Assembly (NCBI RefSeq): GCF_963678635.1
Contig: NC_087065.1
Location: 41,295,430 to 41,359,429 of the forward strand
Direction: 5' to 3'
Source: Symsagittifera roscoffensis
Taxonomy: Eukaryota > Xenacoelomorpha > Acoela > Convolutidae
Length of the DNA: 64,000 nt
The position numbers and the translations under genes were made by a program. Below are positions 1 to 10,460 of this stretch, piece after piece; the stretch's first letter is position 1, and every line of letters begins with the position of its first letter. The notes beneath the pieces were generated by a model. That model saw nothing but the letters and a program-made list of their open reading frames with translations. It did no database searches and was not told where the DNA came from.

Positions 1-89
1 GTAAAACCCGGATGGGTAGAACCTGATCTAAACTACATTTTATAATTGGATAAATTGGATATTTTACCACTGTAAAATAGTTAATATTA

Positions 90-410
90 ACCAATCATAA
101 TCCATCCAACTAACAACCCACTTATTTGTATGTGCTGAAATTACTTGTAATTTCAGCACCAGAGAGATTTGAATTTAACTTAGAAATTAGTTGCCTCTCC
201 AAGAGAACTTCAGCAGCCGCAATAAACCAGTATACCCTAGATCTATTGAGCCTAGCAGAGACTAGCTAAACACCCTGAGGCTAGTAAGTATAAGAGTAAG
301 ATTAGGATCGGTATTAGACTAAGAAGTTGCACGAATCTATCCGGCCGAAAATAAGATAGCGTGACGAGCAGACGGTGTACCCTATCCGAAATTACTCTAT
401 GAGTTAACCA
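90..410 (+). repeat. Dispersed repeat D, copy 1
   Basis: This segment is similar in the same orientation to 62108-62400 at the other end of the window. The most conserved core includes CTATCCGGCCGAAA followed by a TAAGATAGCGTGACG stretch. It opens with a perfect hairpin at 132-159 (13-bp arms GTGCTGAAATTAC around a TT loop), which is imperfect in the second copy. No open reading frame is shared. It is a dispersed repeat of unknown class, possibly a non-autonomous element. Confidence 0.6.
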
Positions 411-536
411 CATCGGTCCTAACTCATTTATTTTGAGCGAGCTTTGTTTGAAGATAATGTGCTCATCATTTTGAGTGTCAAATCGCAGGATCCAAAGTGA
501 TTTTAAAGTAAAAGTGGTGGTATAAAATTGTCCTAC

Positions 537-760
537 CCAAGCATTGATCCCAAGTCAAAGGGGACAACCCTCCCGCCGCTCTGAGTCTGTTATGATTGCA
601 AAGAGCACCCTCGGAGAAATCATCAGTCTCAGCGACAGCCCCATTCGATCCCTCCTCTCTAGTGTAAGCCATTTCCGATGACTCCTGTACCTCCCCATAA
701 AACTGGAATGATTGGGGGTCATTGGTGCATGACACCCACTGGTTGGGGAAGTCAGGATCA
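537..760 (-). CDS. Host exon opening a CAP/SCP-like domain (exon 3 of a three-exon model)
   Basis: This 224-nt stretch is open for 74 codons, with one base in at the left and one out at the right. It follows an acceptor of eight T plus CAG and ends at a GTAGGA donor. Near its end HNRLRAAGGLSPLTWD resembles the first helix of CAP/SCP proteins (HN-x-R, then PLxWD). The upstream part is acidic and contains DPDFPNQW. The entry phase fits the exit phase of the cysteine-rich exon at 2903-3104, so a secreted CAP-type protein is inferred. The remainder of the CAP domain would lie beyond the left edge or in exons not found. CAP proteins are typically secreted; the exact role is unknown. Confidence 0.55.
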
Positions 761-2902
761 CTGAAAAAAAATTGCTGACAAAAACAATGGTTACCAGTAA
801 AATATAAAAACACAGCAACAAAACGGAGCTTAAAAATGGAGTCGGCTGCGATACAAAAATTAAAGAAAAATGGAGGTTTTATAAAATAGAAATTTGTTTC
901 TAAATCTCTGACTACCAAAAGGGTCCCCCTTTGTAAACTATTATACGACTTCAATTTTCGGTCCACCGGCCCTAAAAATTGAAGTCGTAATTATATTAAG
1001 CTTTCAAAGATTTTCAATTAATTTTCGTTCAATAAAAACTATGAGAATATATATTGCTCGTCGCTAACTTTGACTCTGACTAGCAAAAACTCAATCACTG
1101 TTTTCTTGACACCGAGAAAACTTTTTCACGTTCCTGAATGATGACTGAGAAGGTTAATTATTATATCTCAATTGACCAAGAAATGTATATCGCTTTCTTT
1201 CAAGTAGCAAAAGTTGTTCAACAAACCACCTACGCGATTGTTTTTTGCTATAAGCATTCAAACAAATTAGCGAGAAAAAATCAAAAACCAGACAACATGT
1301 AATAGAAAAAATTATTACTGAAATTTTTCTACATTGCACTCTGAATAAACAGGGTTGCACTACGGAAAAAATAAAAGGACTCGACTCGCACGAAAGCAGG
1401 AAAAAAAACTGAAAACATTTTGAAAAAAAATGATAGCCACATTACGAGGCCAAACTGTGCACTGGATAGGAGCACAATTTTGTGTCTGTATGTTCCTGGA
1501 TTCCGAGGTGCTGTTCAGAAAGCTGGAAATGTTTCGTCAAAAGTTTTAAATCTTATTTTTAAATTAAAAAATTTCAAAAAAAGGGAGAAACTTCTTAAAA
1601 TAACAAAAAGTTTTGACACATCTATAACTTTTTATTCAGTAAAAAGTAAGTAAAATAGGCTAAAAACTGCAGAATGAGACCTAAACAAAAATAGTTATAG
1701 CTAAACAATACCAAAAACTGTAGCGGATTTACCCCCTGCCAACCCAAAGGGTCTTTTTTTTGTACTATTTTGAAATATTCATTTTTGGCTAAAAATTTAA
1801 GCGCCAATTTAAACTAGTTTTGAGGGAAAGCGCGCGCCAAAAATTAAAGTTTTTGGTCCAAATCTTCAAAAAAGCACTTTAAACTCTCTTTTCTTGTCTG
1901 TTTTTTCAAAATTTTGCCAAAAAACTAGAAAAAATCAGAAATCAGAAACTCCGTTTTCTTGAAACTGAGACAACTACAGGTGGACTTTGCGTGATGACTG
2001 AAAATGGCTTGCAGTTTTCATTGAGGCAGATGAAATCGGGATGAAAAGACAGCTTTCGCCATAGTTCCTTCGCTTTTCTTCGTGAAATGGTCAAATCAAG
2101 TTTTTTGGATATAAACTGAGACAAAAATCATGCTGCTGGCACAATAGTGAGCCTATTTTTTCTATTTACAGTGGTATTGAAAAATTACAAGAGTTTTAAG
2201 AGCTGCACAATAATTGAGCATAATGCGCATGTTTCTGTTAGACGATAGTTTACTGGAAAAAGCCTAGTTACACTATACTTGCCAACTTCAATTGAAAAAC
2301 TCCTGAACGGTTTTGTGAGCAAACTAGACAGGCGGCCAAAATTGGTTGTAACCTGAAAAGTCTAGAACTTCAAAAACGAAAGGCGACAGACGAGTGATAA
2401 CAATGAGGATTGGCCTATTAGCATGTGAGTTGATTAGCATATGCCCGTGATAAAGAATGTAGTTTGAAGTCTCGCGCTTTGTTTTCTCCAATTTGCGATT
2501 TGATCAGCGCGCATTGTTGGCCGAACTTATAATAATGCAAAATTCTAATTTCAAATTTCCTGGAAAATCAAGTGGTTTCCGAGATTATTTGAATAAATAT
2601 AAGCTAATTGTTTTTTGGTTCATAGGAGCACCCAAATAAAGCAACTATCGCATGCTAATAGGCACACATGCTAATCACACCTCATAACAATAATAATAAA
2701 ATGATTTCAGGCTTAAATTTATACAAGAGAGTTATTGCATAACTTAACTATCTAGCTTCAAGCCTGAGAGAAAAAGACCATAGAGCCTGTTTTCAATCGT
2801 CTCTGTAGACAAAAACCGTCAAAATTGGTATAAACTTATTTAAAGAAATCAGTTTAGGTGAGAAGAGAAGATAAGCTGAAAAGATGTGCCAGGAACTTGA
2901 AC
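761..2902. other. Intron-like sequence without a recognised gene
   Basis: In the model this is the intron between the CAP-like and cysteine-rich exons of the minus-strand gene. It contains one end of repeat family E at 1440-1510 (CATTACGAGGCCAAACTGTGC) and otherwise AT-rich sequence with short random ORFs. Confidence 0.4.
1440..1510 (+). repeat. Solo end of repeat family E
   Basis: It begins CATTACGAGGCCAAACTGTGC and continues through a CACAATTTTGTGTCTGTATG-like stretch. This matches the reverse complement of 56320-56391 and of 46610-46680, and more weakly 36788-36830. No opposing end is visible nearby, so this is a solo or truncated end. Confidence 0.5.
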
Positions 2903-3104
2903 CTGCATGAACATTTAGTGGGGTCGTCGCTATCGTAGCATCTGGGTCCACAATCGGCAATGGGGTAGTAGCAGCCCTCCGAACTGAACACACACTTCTT
3001 CATGAAGGGACAGCAGAATCTCCCCTCTCCACAGTCGTTCATGGTCATGCAGTTGCCGCACTTACCAACTGATCCAGGCACCACACAGCTTGACTCTCCA
3101 ACAC
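2903..3104 (-). CDS. Cysteine-rich exon of the same secreted gene (exon 2)
   Basis: The exon is 202 nt: two bases, 66 open codons, two bases. The upstream acceptor is ATATGCATAG and the donor GCAG|GTTCAA is weak. The peptide has 12 cysteines in a compact pattern (for example GKCGNCMTMNDC, FCCPFMKKC, CGPRC, KCSC), as expected of a disulfide-rich extracellular domain. GC content is visibly higher than in the flanks. Exit phase 2 matches the entry of 537-760. If the weak donor is not used, the frame runs on 16 codons to a stop at 2854. The domain family is not recognised with certainty. Confidence 0.6.
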
Positions 3105-3294
3105 CTATGCATATTAATGCAATGAGTGGATGACAAAAGTACAATGAGTGGATTTGAAAATTCAGCATGTAACAGATTTTATTAAACAACTGGAAGTAAA
3201 ATAACTAGTAAAAATAAATTTCTTAAACTTGTTTTCTTAGGAACGAATAAGTTCCACATTTCATAGAAGAACTTGGCAATTAGAAAAGAATACT

Positions 3295-3817
3295 AGACTG
3301 CTCGTACCAGGGCGGAGCCCTGAATGTTCCGACTGCCTTTTAAGGTTTATGGTGCAGTAATAACCTGAAAAATTTAAACGTAATAAAATAAAATGAAATT
3401 TTTTTTAACTTGAATTTTACACGAAAATCATCCCCCACACGCCATATAAAGAACAAAAGGATAAATTTCGCTCCTTGTAACAAATCAATTATGGCAAATA
3501 AGCTACTTTCAACCAATTTGGAACAATTTCTAAGACTGATTAACTCTCCGCTTACGCGTTAATAGCGCGAATTATATCGCGCGTTAATTGTCCCAAATTG
3601 GCCAAAATGGCAATCTTTAAACCCTCATAACTTTACGAAAAATGATCACAGGTGAGATATTTTTTGAAATTTAAGCTCAGGACAACAAAACCTTTCGAAT
3701 GATATAAAAAAATTCCGTCAAAAATTCCGTCAAAAAGTCGAAATTTGTCTGAAGAAATAAAAAACCCACCCCGAGCACAAATATTCCGTTACTTTCGTAT
3801 CGAAAATCGGAACAATA
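3295..3817 (+). repeat. Repeat family A, copy in the secreted gene's intron
   Basis: Starts with GACTGCTCGTACCAGGGCGG and a CAGGGC-GGA-GCCCTG hairpin. It contains TTACGCGTTAATAGCGCG, the CACAGGTGAGATATTTTTTG stretch, and ends at TATCGAAAATCGGAACAATA. Other copies lie at 17851, 56424, 57499 (same strand) and 53204, 58995, 59781, 60290 (opposite strand). It sits between exons 1 and 2 of the model. Confidence 0.8.
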
Positions 3818-4440
3818 AGCAAAAATCTTAGGATATGCTTTTTTGTAATTTTTCCGTGAACGTAATTTTGTTGTTATTCCGGCCATTTTTCTAACCAAAG
3901 GTGCCACAAACATGTGTTGAATGTTATATAATTTTAAAGCTTTCTCAGTCGTAATTCAAAAGCCGTAAAAGAATTTCCAAAACGTTTTTTTTTTCAGCTA
4001 GCTTATGATAGATTTATAGGTGTAATTCATACAATTCAGGTTCAGCGGTAAAAACATAATTGAATTCCAGAAAAATCGGAGTTTCATTTAGCGGCATTTT
4101 TTAAATTTGAATACAGTCCGTTTTCAATGTTTTTTTTTTTACAAGATTGGGCTCTGTTTTTCTTCTGCTTATGGCCTGGATATTAGAAATAAGTAGGTCG
4201 GCGGTTAGCTGGTTCGCTTTCAATATCGACTGTGCCTATTTTATAGACCTTCGTACAAATCCACCAACATCATAGCTTTTTATTGTGGTCGGATCTTTCG
4301 GTGCTAATTGCGTAGAAACCAGTTAAAATTTTTAAAAATGTTTTTAATACACATTGCATTCAGGAACAAATTAAACGAGAATGAGACTATTGTCTCAGTA
4401 AAATTCATCAATTTCAAAAAAGTTGAAACGAGCAGCAAAC

Positions 4441-4540
4441 CTCCTTGACTATAAGATTCTGTCCATTCTTGACAAATAGCGTTGTTGTTGTCATAAACAC
4501 CTTCAATGATCAAGGGCATGAAAAGCAACCAAAAAAACAT
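4441..4540 (-). CDS. Possible first exon with signal peptide (exon 1)
   Basis: An ATG at 4540 opens a peptide starting MFFWLLFMPLIIEG, a hydrophobic leader typical of a signal peptide. It runs 33 codons plus one base to a weak donor (GGAG|GTTTGC). The exit phase joins in frame to the cysteine-rich exon. The frame stays open past the donor to 4304, so the splice is an inference from phase and position only. Confidence 0.35.
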
Positions 4541-5059
4541 GTTCGAAATGTTCAAGCTTTTGATTGAGATTTTGAATATAAATATTTTTGAATATATCGG
4601 TTTTTTGGGATATTCAATATAGCTTTGGCTAGTATTAACGTTTTTAATCAAACTTTGAGTTCCATTTTTCAAGTCAAATAATTTCAGAATAAAAGTTATC
4701 TGATAAACCTTTGAACGTTTTAGGCATTTATATGCCTTAACAGATGTTCATGAAATGTATCGATCAATATACAAGAACACTTCTACAAAGTTCAATTGAC
4801 TTTTTCCATCCTTTTCTAAAATCAGGTCAATGCAAAACTATTCGAGTGATGCTTCCAGCAATGTCTTTTTGTTTTTGACACTTTTTATTTAGTAAATGAT
4901 AGGTGCAAGTGTGTTTCTATCGATTTACCACCAAAAATTCGCAGCTCAACCAAATGTTGTCAATGCCTGAAAAAGAGGTTGTTTTTTTTTTCAGACTATT
5001 CAAAAATTTCAAACGAAACACTCCGCGACATCAAATCTTTTTACGAGCTTAAACTTTAT

Positions 5060-5205
5060 TTGGTTTAAAACACAAATAAAGTGGTTTTGAACAAAAAATA
5101 AAGTGGTTTTGAACAAAAATGTAAGATCAATATAATTTTCGATCACCCCCCCCCCCCCCCAGTGGTTTTGAACAAAAATTACATTAATCTTACATTTTTG
5201 GAGAA
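5060..5205. repeat. Small foldback with a poly-C loop
   Basis: An arm at 5114-5139 (CAAAAATGTAAGATCAATAT...) is repeated in inverted orientation at 5175-5200 with few mismatches. A run of 15 C (5146-5160) lies in the loop. The motif GTGGTTTTGAACAAAAA occurs three times around it (5082, 5103, 5162). Confidence 0.6.
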
Positions 5206-5852
5206 AATTTTTTTCAATATTAAATATGAAAGATAAATTCCGCATGAGAATTTTTCAAAAATTTAGAGTTTTGCTCTAATAGTAGCAGCGCAGCCATTAT
5301 GACCTTATTGATGAAAGCTGCAGTAATTGCAACAGATATGAATTAAAACGTGTATTACGTTTTTGCCTTCCGTTAATAGTATCAAAGAATTGATTTCTCA
5401 GTTAATTTTCATGCTTTCATTTTTAAGTTATCGTTCAACCATGGAAAATGGGGGAAGAGCTTTGTATTTGAGTGTTTTTTTTTCCACGCAAAATCAAGTA
5501 CCAAAAATAATCATTGGTTTGGGTTGTTTGACATACCATATTGCAACCCTTTCAAGCGCCATTTGAACAAAAGTAAAACATTTTCAAAAGAGTGTCCTTA
5601 CGTCGCGAAAATTCGGTTTGAATGTTTTTTTTTGTTTTTTTTTTGTTTTTTGTCTAAGTTCGAGCGAGTGAAGCGAGCGAGCAGGCTTAAAATTTGCTTT
5701 TTATTGAAAAAAGACAAGAAGTGAAACAGTTATTGAAGCCCTGAAAATTTAATTATACTCCAAGAAGTTTAGTTTTCGAAATTTTTTAGCGCAATTTAGC
5801 GTAATTTTAAAAATTATTAAAAATATTAAAAATTTCAAAATTAGACCAAACA

Positions 5853-6052
5853 NNNNNNNNNNNNNNNNNNNNNNNNNNNNNNNNNNNNNNNNNNNNNNNN
5901 NNNNNNNNNNNNNNNNNNNNNNNNNNNNNNNNNNNNNNNNNNNNNNNNNNNNNNNNNNNNNNNNNNNNNNNNNNNNNNNNNNNNNNNNNNNNNNNNNNNN
6001 NNNNNNNNNNNNNNNNNNNNNNNNNNNNNNNNNNNNNNNNNNNNNNNNNNNN
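5853..6052. other. Assembly gap (200 N)
   Basis: Exactly 200 N, a fixed-size placeholder, so the true distance is unknown. It starts five bases beyond the 3' end of the host exon at 6057-6231, within the predicted donor context, and separates that exon from whatever follows it on the minus strand. Confidence 0.95.
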
Positions 6053-6056
6053 AGAC

Positions 6057-6231
6057 CTGCTTTCTCCTTTGTATGAGGATACCAATTTGATCTAGCAAAT
6101 AATTGGGTAACATCATGTGAGTTTTAGTGACCCATTCATCGAATTCTCTGCTTCCTGGATCAAGATCGTTCAAAGGACTTGCTTTTCGATGACGCATTTT
6201 CCATTCCTGTTCAACCACTTTGATAGAATCT
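6057..6231 (-). CDS. Host exon of unknown gene beside the gap
   Basis: A 175-nt exon-like stretch: one base, then 58 open codons, ending CAG|GT next to the gap. The acceptor is TTATACCAG. The peptide is rich in charged residues (VEQEWKMRHRKASPL, DLDPGSREFDEWV, DQIGILIQRRKQ) and has coding-like composition, unlike the AT-rich flanks. The family is not recognised. The next exon downstream would be in the gap or beyond. The fossil Polinton begins about 0.55 kb upstream on the same strand, so it may have landed in an intron or beside this gene. Confidence 0.45.
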
Positions 6232-6785
6232 CTGGTATAAGTTTGGTATAATTAAGCTTTTTCAGGAGAAATAATTGAAAAGATTTGCAGTGGAGTTAAC
6301 ATTGTTGAAATTTTTGTATCGTTTGATTTTGAGAGATTGAATAAAAATAGTGAATAGATCTAGTTTGACCTACCACTTTTAGTTTTTATTGCTGGTGGTC
6401 TAAGGTTTATCCAATTACCATAAATCTGGGTTTGTAAAATTTCAATATGTTTTCAGGGCTTATGTAATTAAAGTAGAAAAGTGCACGCTTTGAAAACCTA
6501 TACTTCAAAGAAAGAGCATGGCGCTTTTTCTATGATACCCTTAGCACAAAATGACAAATATTTTACACTTCAAATAGATAACATGCATGCCGCCAGGGTA
6601 GAAACGTTAAAATTTATGAGCTAAAACGGGAATTTGCCAGACAGATTTGATGTGTATCTCTAAAACTCACAAATTTCCAACTGCAAACAAATTAAAAGTC
6701 ACCAATGAAGCTTAAGGAAAACTGTAAAAGAAATTGACCGAGTTAGGCTTTTCAGCAGCTGGGTGAATTATTCATAAATTGTCTC

Positions 6786-8014
6786 TTGAGTGATACGGTT
6801 GATGAAAATTACTGCTACCCAACTATGTACACGCTTGAAAGTGATACTGACTTTTTTGATGATTTTCGTGATATTTATTCAGGAGAAAAACGTAAAGTCA
6901 GAGTTGGAACAAAATCATTTGAAAAAACAGGTACCTATATTACACTTAAATTGTATAACAAAACTGATGAAGAGGTGTTCAAAACGTATCAAGCAGTTAC
7001 TTTGATGACGAAAGAATTTGATTGTTTAGCAGATAATTATTCAAAAGTAGAAAAAAAAGATCAAAGCACCAACTGGTAAAAAGATTTCAATTTCACAACA
7101 GGAAACAATAAACCTCAAAAACAAAGATGCAAATCAAAACAATCGGTTTTCTCCGAATAAGACTGTAACAGTGAAAACGGAGACGATAAAGAAGAAGATT
7201 ATTCTAACAAAAAATGTCGAGTGGCAGTTTTTTTTTATTAATCATCAGAATGGTTGAAGCAATGTACAAACAATCGCTGGAATACTTTAAACAATTTCGG
7301 GAAAACTTTAAAAAAAAAATTCTGAACAATGAACCCGACGTCTCTGACCGTCCTTCTAATACAAACTTATCATTTGCAGTCCATTCAAATCAGAACAATT
7401 TTTGTTCCCAATCTCTTGTCAATGGCCAGCCACCTTACCACGTTCTTATGAAAGTTACAAAGAAATGCATTGAAACAGTTAACAAGATGACCTTAAAACC
7501 TTTTATTGTGCCTTGCCTCCTTTTCTCCTTTAAATATTTGATTATGGGGTGCAGCAAATATCGTCTATCAGGACCACTGATGGAAAAAATAAAAGTGGCT
7601 GTTAACAACAATTCGACTAACAACTTTGACACCACCGGAGTTTCTTTGCGAAAACAATTCCCCCAGATTTGCTTTGCATCACAGACTCGATCCATTCAAA
7701 CTCAAACTGATCTAATTACTAATGTAACGATTGAACGTTTTATTCGAATATTGAATGGGGATAATGCTGCTCAATTTTCAAAAGTCATTGATATTATTTT
7801 GAGTAGGTATGTTCGTTTAGAGATTAATTTAAATACTTTGTTTGTTAAGTTTATAATGGAAAAGAAATTCAATTTCTGCATAATGTTTGTGAAGCCTGAG
7901 ATAGTTCCAGCGGTATGTGTTCTAGCAACCATAAAACATGTTTTTCAAAAAAATCATGTAGAAATCATTAAAGAATTGCATAAATATCACAAAGTAATAA
8001 CATCATATGCTTAG
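6786..8014 (+). pseudogene. Polinton plus-strand gene, unidentified, frameshifted
   Basis: Two large open stretches (6786-7079 and 7214-8014) lie in different frames. A third frame is open between them, with the changes at an A-run near 7060 and a T-run near 7235, so a single gene with two frameshifts is likely. The N-terminal part (KRKVRVGTKSFEKTGTYITL) has a basic beta-rich look that faintly recalls PC4-type single-stranded DNA-binding domains. The rest is not recognised. It converges on the protease; the stop codons of the two genes overlap at 8011-8014. It could be an element-specific replication or regulatory protein. Confidence 0.5.
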
Positions 8015-8429
8015 CAGAACGCATCATGGTCGTTAACCTTGAAACCTATAGGAAATTTAGATGAAATTCTAACATGAGCAGCATAAATACAATAAAGTCC
8101 GCATAAGACCGAGTTAGCTCATTGGATTGGCTTATTCATCAGTATTTGGTTTCCCTCATGGATAGAACGTCTCATTTTTTCAAAACATATATAGATACTT
8201 GTGTAGGCTTCGCCAAAAGATCTGCAAAACAAAAGATTTGACCACCAGCTTGAGCAAACAATAACCAATGAGGTCCTGGCTGGTCTGAGTTTGATGCGTT
8301 TACTATCATGAAAGTTTTGTCGCGTTTCAAAATTGTATTGAAAGCTAAGTTAGCTGAAAAAATGGCGCGAAAATTTTGTTTCAAAGTCTTGCATCGGTTA
8401 GTAAACTCAATAACCTGCAAATTGTCCAT
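8011..8429 (-). pseudogene. Adenain-like (C5-type) cysteine protease remnant
   Basis: In viruses of this type the protease matures capsid proteins. The likely start is the ATG at 8429. The catalytic histidine context PGPHWLLF is intact, followed by a FADLL stretch where family members usually have D-P-L. After a frameshift near 8190 the frame continues to the catalytic cysteine motif VLCGLYCIYAAHV, but an in-frame TGA lies just before it (about 8117). Length is about 140 codons, near the short end for Polinton proteases. It directly follows the capsid gene in the same frame, with no stop between them. Confidence 0.75.
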
Positions 8430-8434
8430 TTTTT

Positions 8435-9608
8435 CCCTATTCAAAACATTGTTTTTGGCTATTTTTCTATCGGAACGCAAGTAAACTCTTGATGCACGCT
8501 CTCCCGTGAAATGCACTTCTACATTTTCCCCTAGCGGTGCATCAAACTTCAGTTCTACTGAAATGGTGCAATTCGTCAATTCAGGATGGATAAAGTCATG
8601 TAAAGCCTCATGAGAAGAAGTGAGATCAATTACCATAATACAATGATTGTATAATTAGCCAAACTGATTCTATGACTTTTGTTAAAAACAAAGTTAAGAG
8701 CTTCCAATGTGTTATAGTATATCAGTCATTGACACAGGAAATTCTGTAATGGGTAAGCCGTTTTGGTAAACAATGATTTCATTCAGATGAATCTTTTGAT
8801 AACGAAACGGGTTTTTTCGCTTAGTACCCAGCTATGCTGTATTCAAATGCATTGCCAAAATCATTCGAGAAACTGGCTCTTTGGTAAAAACGTCTTCTTG
8901 TCGCGAGCTTTGCACACCAGTTGTGGCCAGAAAAGTTCTTGGTAAAACTTCAATATAATTGTATATTGCGGGTGTTTTCAACAGAGTTTTTTCTATCGAT
9001 GATAGTACAAAATCTGTTACTGTCATTTTGCGCACATAAAAGTTAGCCTCAGTGATTTGGACTTGGTAATGTTTATAAGGTTGCTCAGACATAATAACAA
9101 AGTTTTAGGAGATCATCTCAGAGAAAGTCTTATTGTATCACCGCTGATAAGATGTTTGTCACAAGATAAAAAATCACAGGCAATTTTACCAAATAAAAGG
9201 AAATTGCTTGATGCTGCTACGATTTGCTTATGTTTCCTCGACATCTTCAGCTCGCCCCCTATTAGCAACAACATTACCCGATGAGTTATCGTCATAATAA
9301 TAGCCTTGACAAGCAAGCCATGTGCCTTTGCATCATTTCCGTGTAAAAATTCGGTCTCAATGAAACACTTATGGGCAAAATTGGCATTAGTTGTTGAAAT
9401 TTTTTCTCCATTCAGGGACATTGTGCATTCGAAAATATAGATGAAAGTGGACTATTAACCAAAATGGGGTGTCTCGTAGCGCTGCCTCCGTAGCATGAGG
9501 TCGCAGTACATTAACATTATTTTGAACAATGCGTGCTACAATCTCCGAGGGAGTTCGTTGAAGATCGATAAAGTTGTTTCTGTCTATTAAAACTTCAAAT
9601 TTGAGCAT
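8435..9608 (-). pseudogene. Double-jelly-roll major capsid protein remnant
   Basis: Segments such as MSLNGEKISTTNANFAHKCF, FIETEFLHGNDAK, GKIACDFLSCDKHLISGDT, KTLLKTPAIYNY and FIHPELTNCTISVELKFDA match what I know of the Polinton capsid family often annotated as F54H12.2-like. About 390 codons are covered, a plausible near-full length. Breaks seen: frameshift near 9415, a pair of compensating shifts around 9325 and 9240, stop/shift near 9110, an in-frame TAG near 8834, and another stop/shift near 8740. The start ATG (9606-9608) overlaps the upstream minor capsid stop (9587) by 22 bases. Confidence 0.8.
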
Positions 9609-10457
9609 GGGACCATCAAATGAATAATGGTACAACCTCCGCCTCCCGCAAACGGTACAAATCCACCGGTTTCTGTTCGTAGGTTTACCGCAATGCTCTA
9701 GATTTCATTCACGAGGAGTTTTTTAAAATCTAAGTTGCTAAAAACTGTGCGATGAATTGGTTCAATGCTGCAAGCATAACCGTTTTTCACACGTCGATTA
9801 ATATCAATGACTCTAATCAACGTTGCTTTAGTGTCACCCACAATCTGATTTTGAATTATGTCCAAGTAGATAAACATCATTTGGGTTTCAGCAAAGATAT
9901 CAACAGGGTAGTCGTAGATGAGGTTTTGTGATGTTTGAGTGCTATGAATATGACTGGATTTTTTGTAGCCGATATGGTAGCCCGTTCCATCTCTTATAAC
10001 TTTGAAACCTAAAGTACTAGGAATTGTTAATGCCTTCCCAATAATGCATCCACATTGAAAGATGTTTGGTAATGGGGTCGATGCTATAACTGATATTATC
10101 AAGGTCAATTTTCCGATTGCTTTCTTTTAATTTTTTCTCGATTTCGTCATAATCACCCTTTGTTATTTCGGTTTTTTCTCCATCATATGGTCTAGGTATT
10201 TTATCTTTTGCCACTTTAAGGCTTGCCTTAATTTTGTCTTTTTTGTAGTACACTAGTTTGGTATCCGTAACACTGTTGATATGAGTGGGAAACGTTATTT
10301 CTGTCAATGCAACTCTTCATTCACCTTGCAGATCGATGTTTTCGCTTAGCAGATTTTCAAAACTCGCTAGGTAGTTGTCATTGAAAATATTCATTGAGGC
10401 TGATGACACCAGTGTAATGGTAAATGAATCTTTTTCGCTTCTAATGTTGTCAGACAT
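9587..10457 (-). pseudogene. Penton-like minor capsid protein remnant
   Basis: Starts at ATG 10457, three bases after the integrase stop. The N-terminus has SFTITLVSSASMNIF, followed by a VALTEITFPTHI stretch. The C-terminal half has ETQMMFIYLDIIQNQIVGDT and GGFVPFAGGG. This layout resembles the minor capsid/penton proteins of Polintons. Breaks: TGA at 10317-10319, a frameshift around 10050, and an in-frame TAG near 9698. About 290 codons in total. Assignment rests on remembered family patterns, so it is less secure than the ATPase or integrase. Confidence 0.65.
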
Positions 10458-10460
10458 TGT

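Noticed and set aside
134-160. Perfect hairpin as a bacterial-type terminator
   Set aside because: No T-run follows and the context is eukaryotic. It is kept only as part of repeat D.
1942-2124. Minus-strand 60-codon ORF
   Set aside because: It ends and starts without splice or promoter context and shows no domain; treated as chance.
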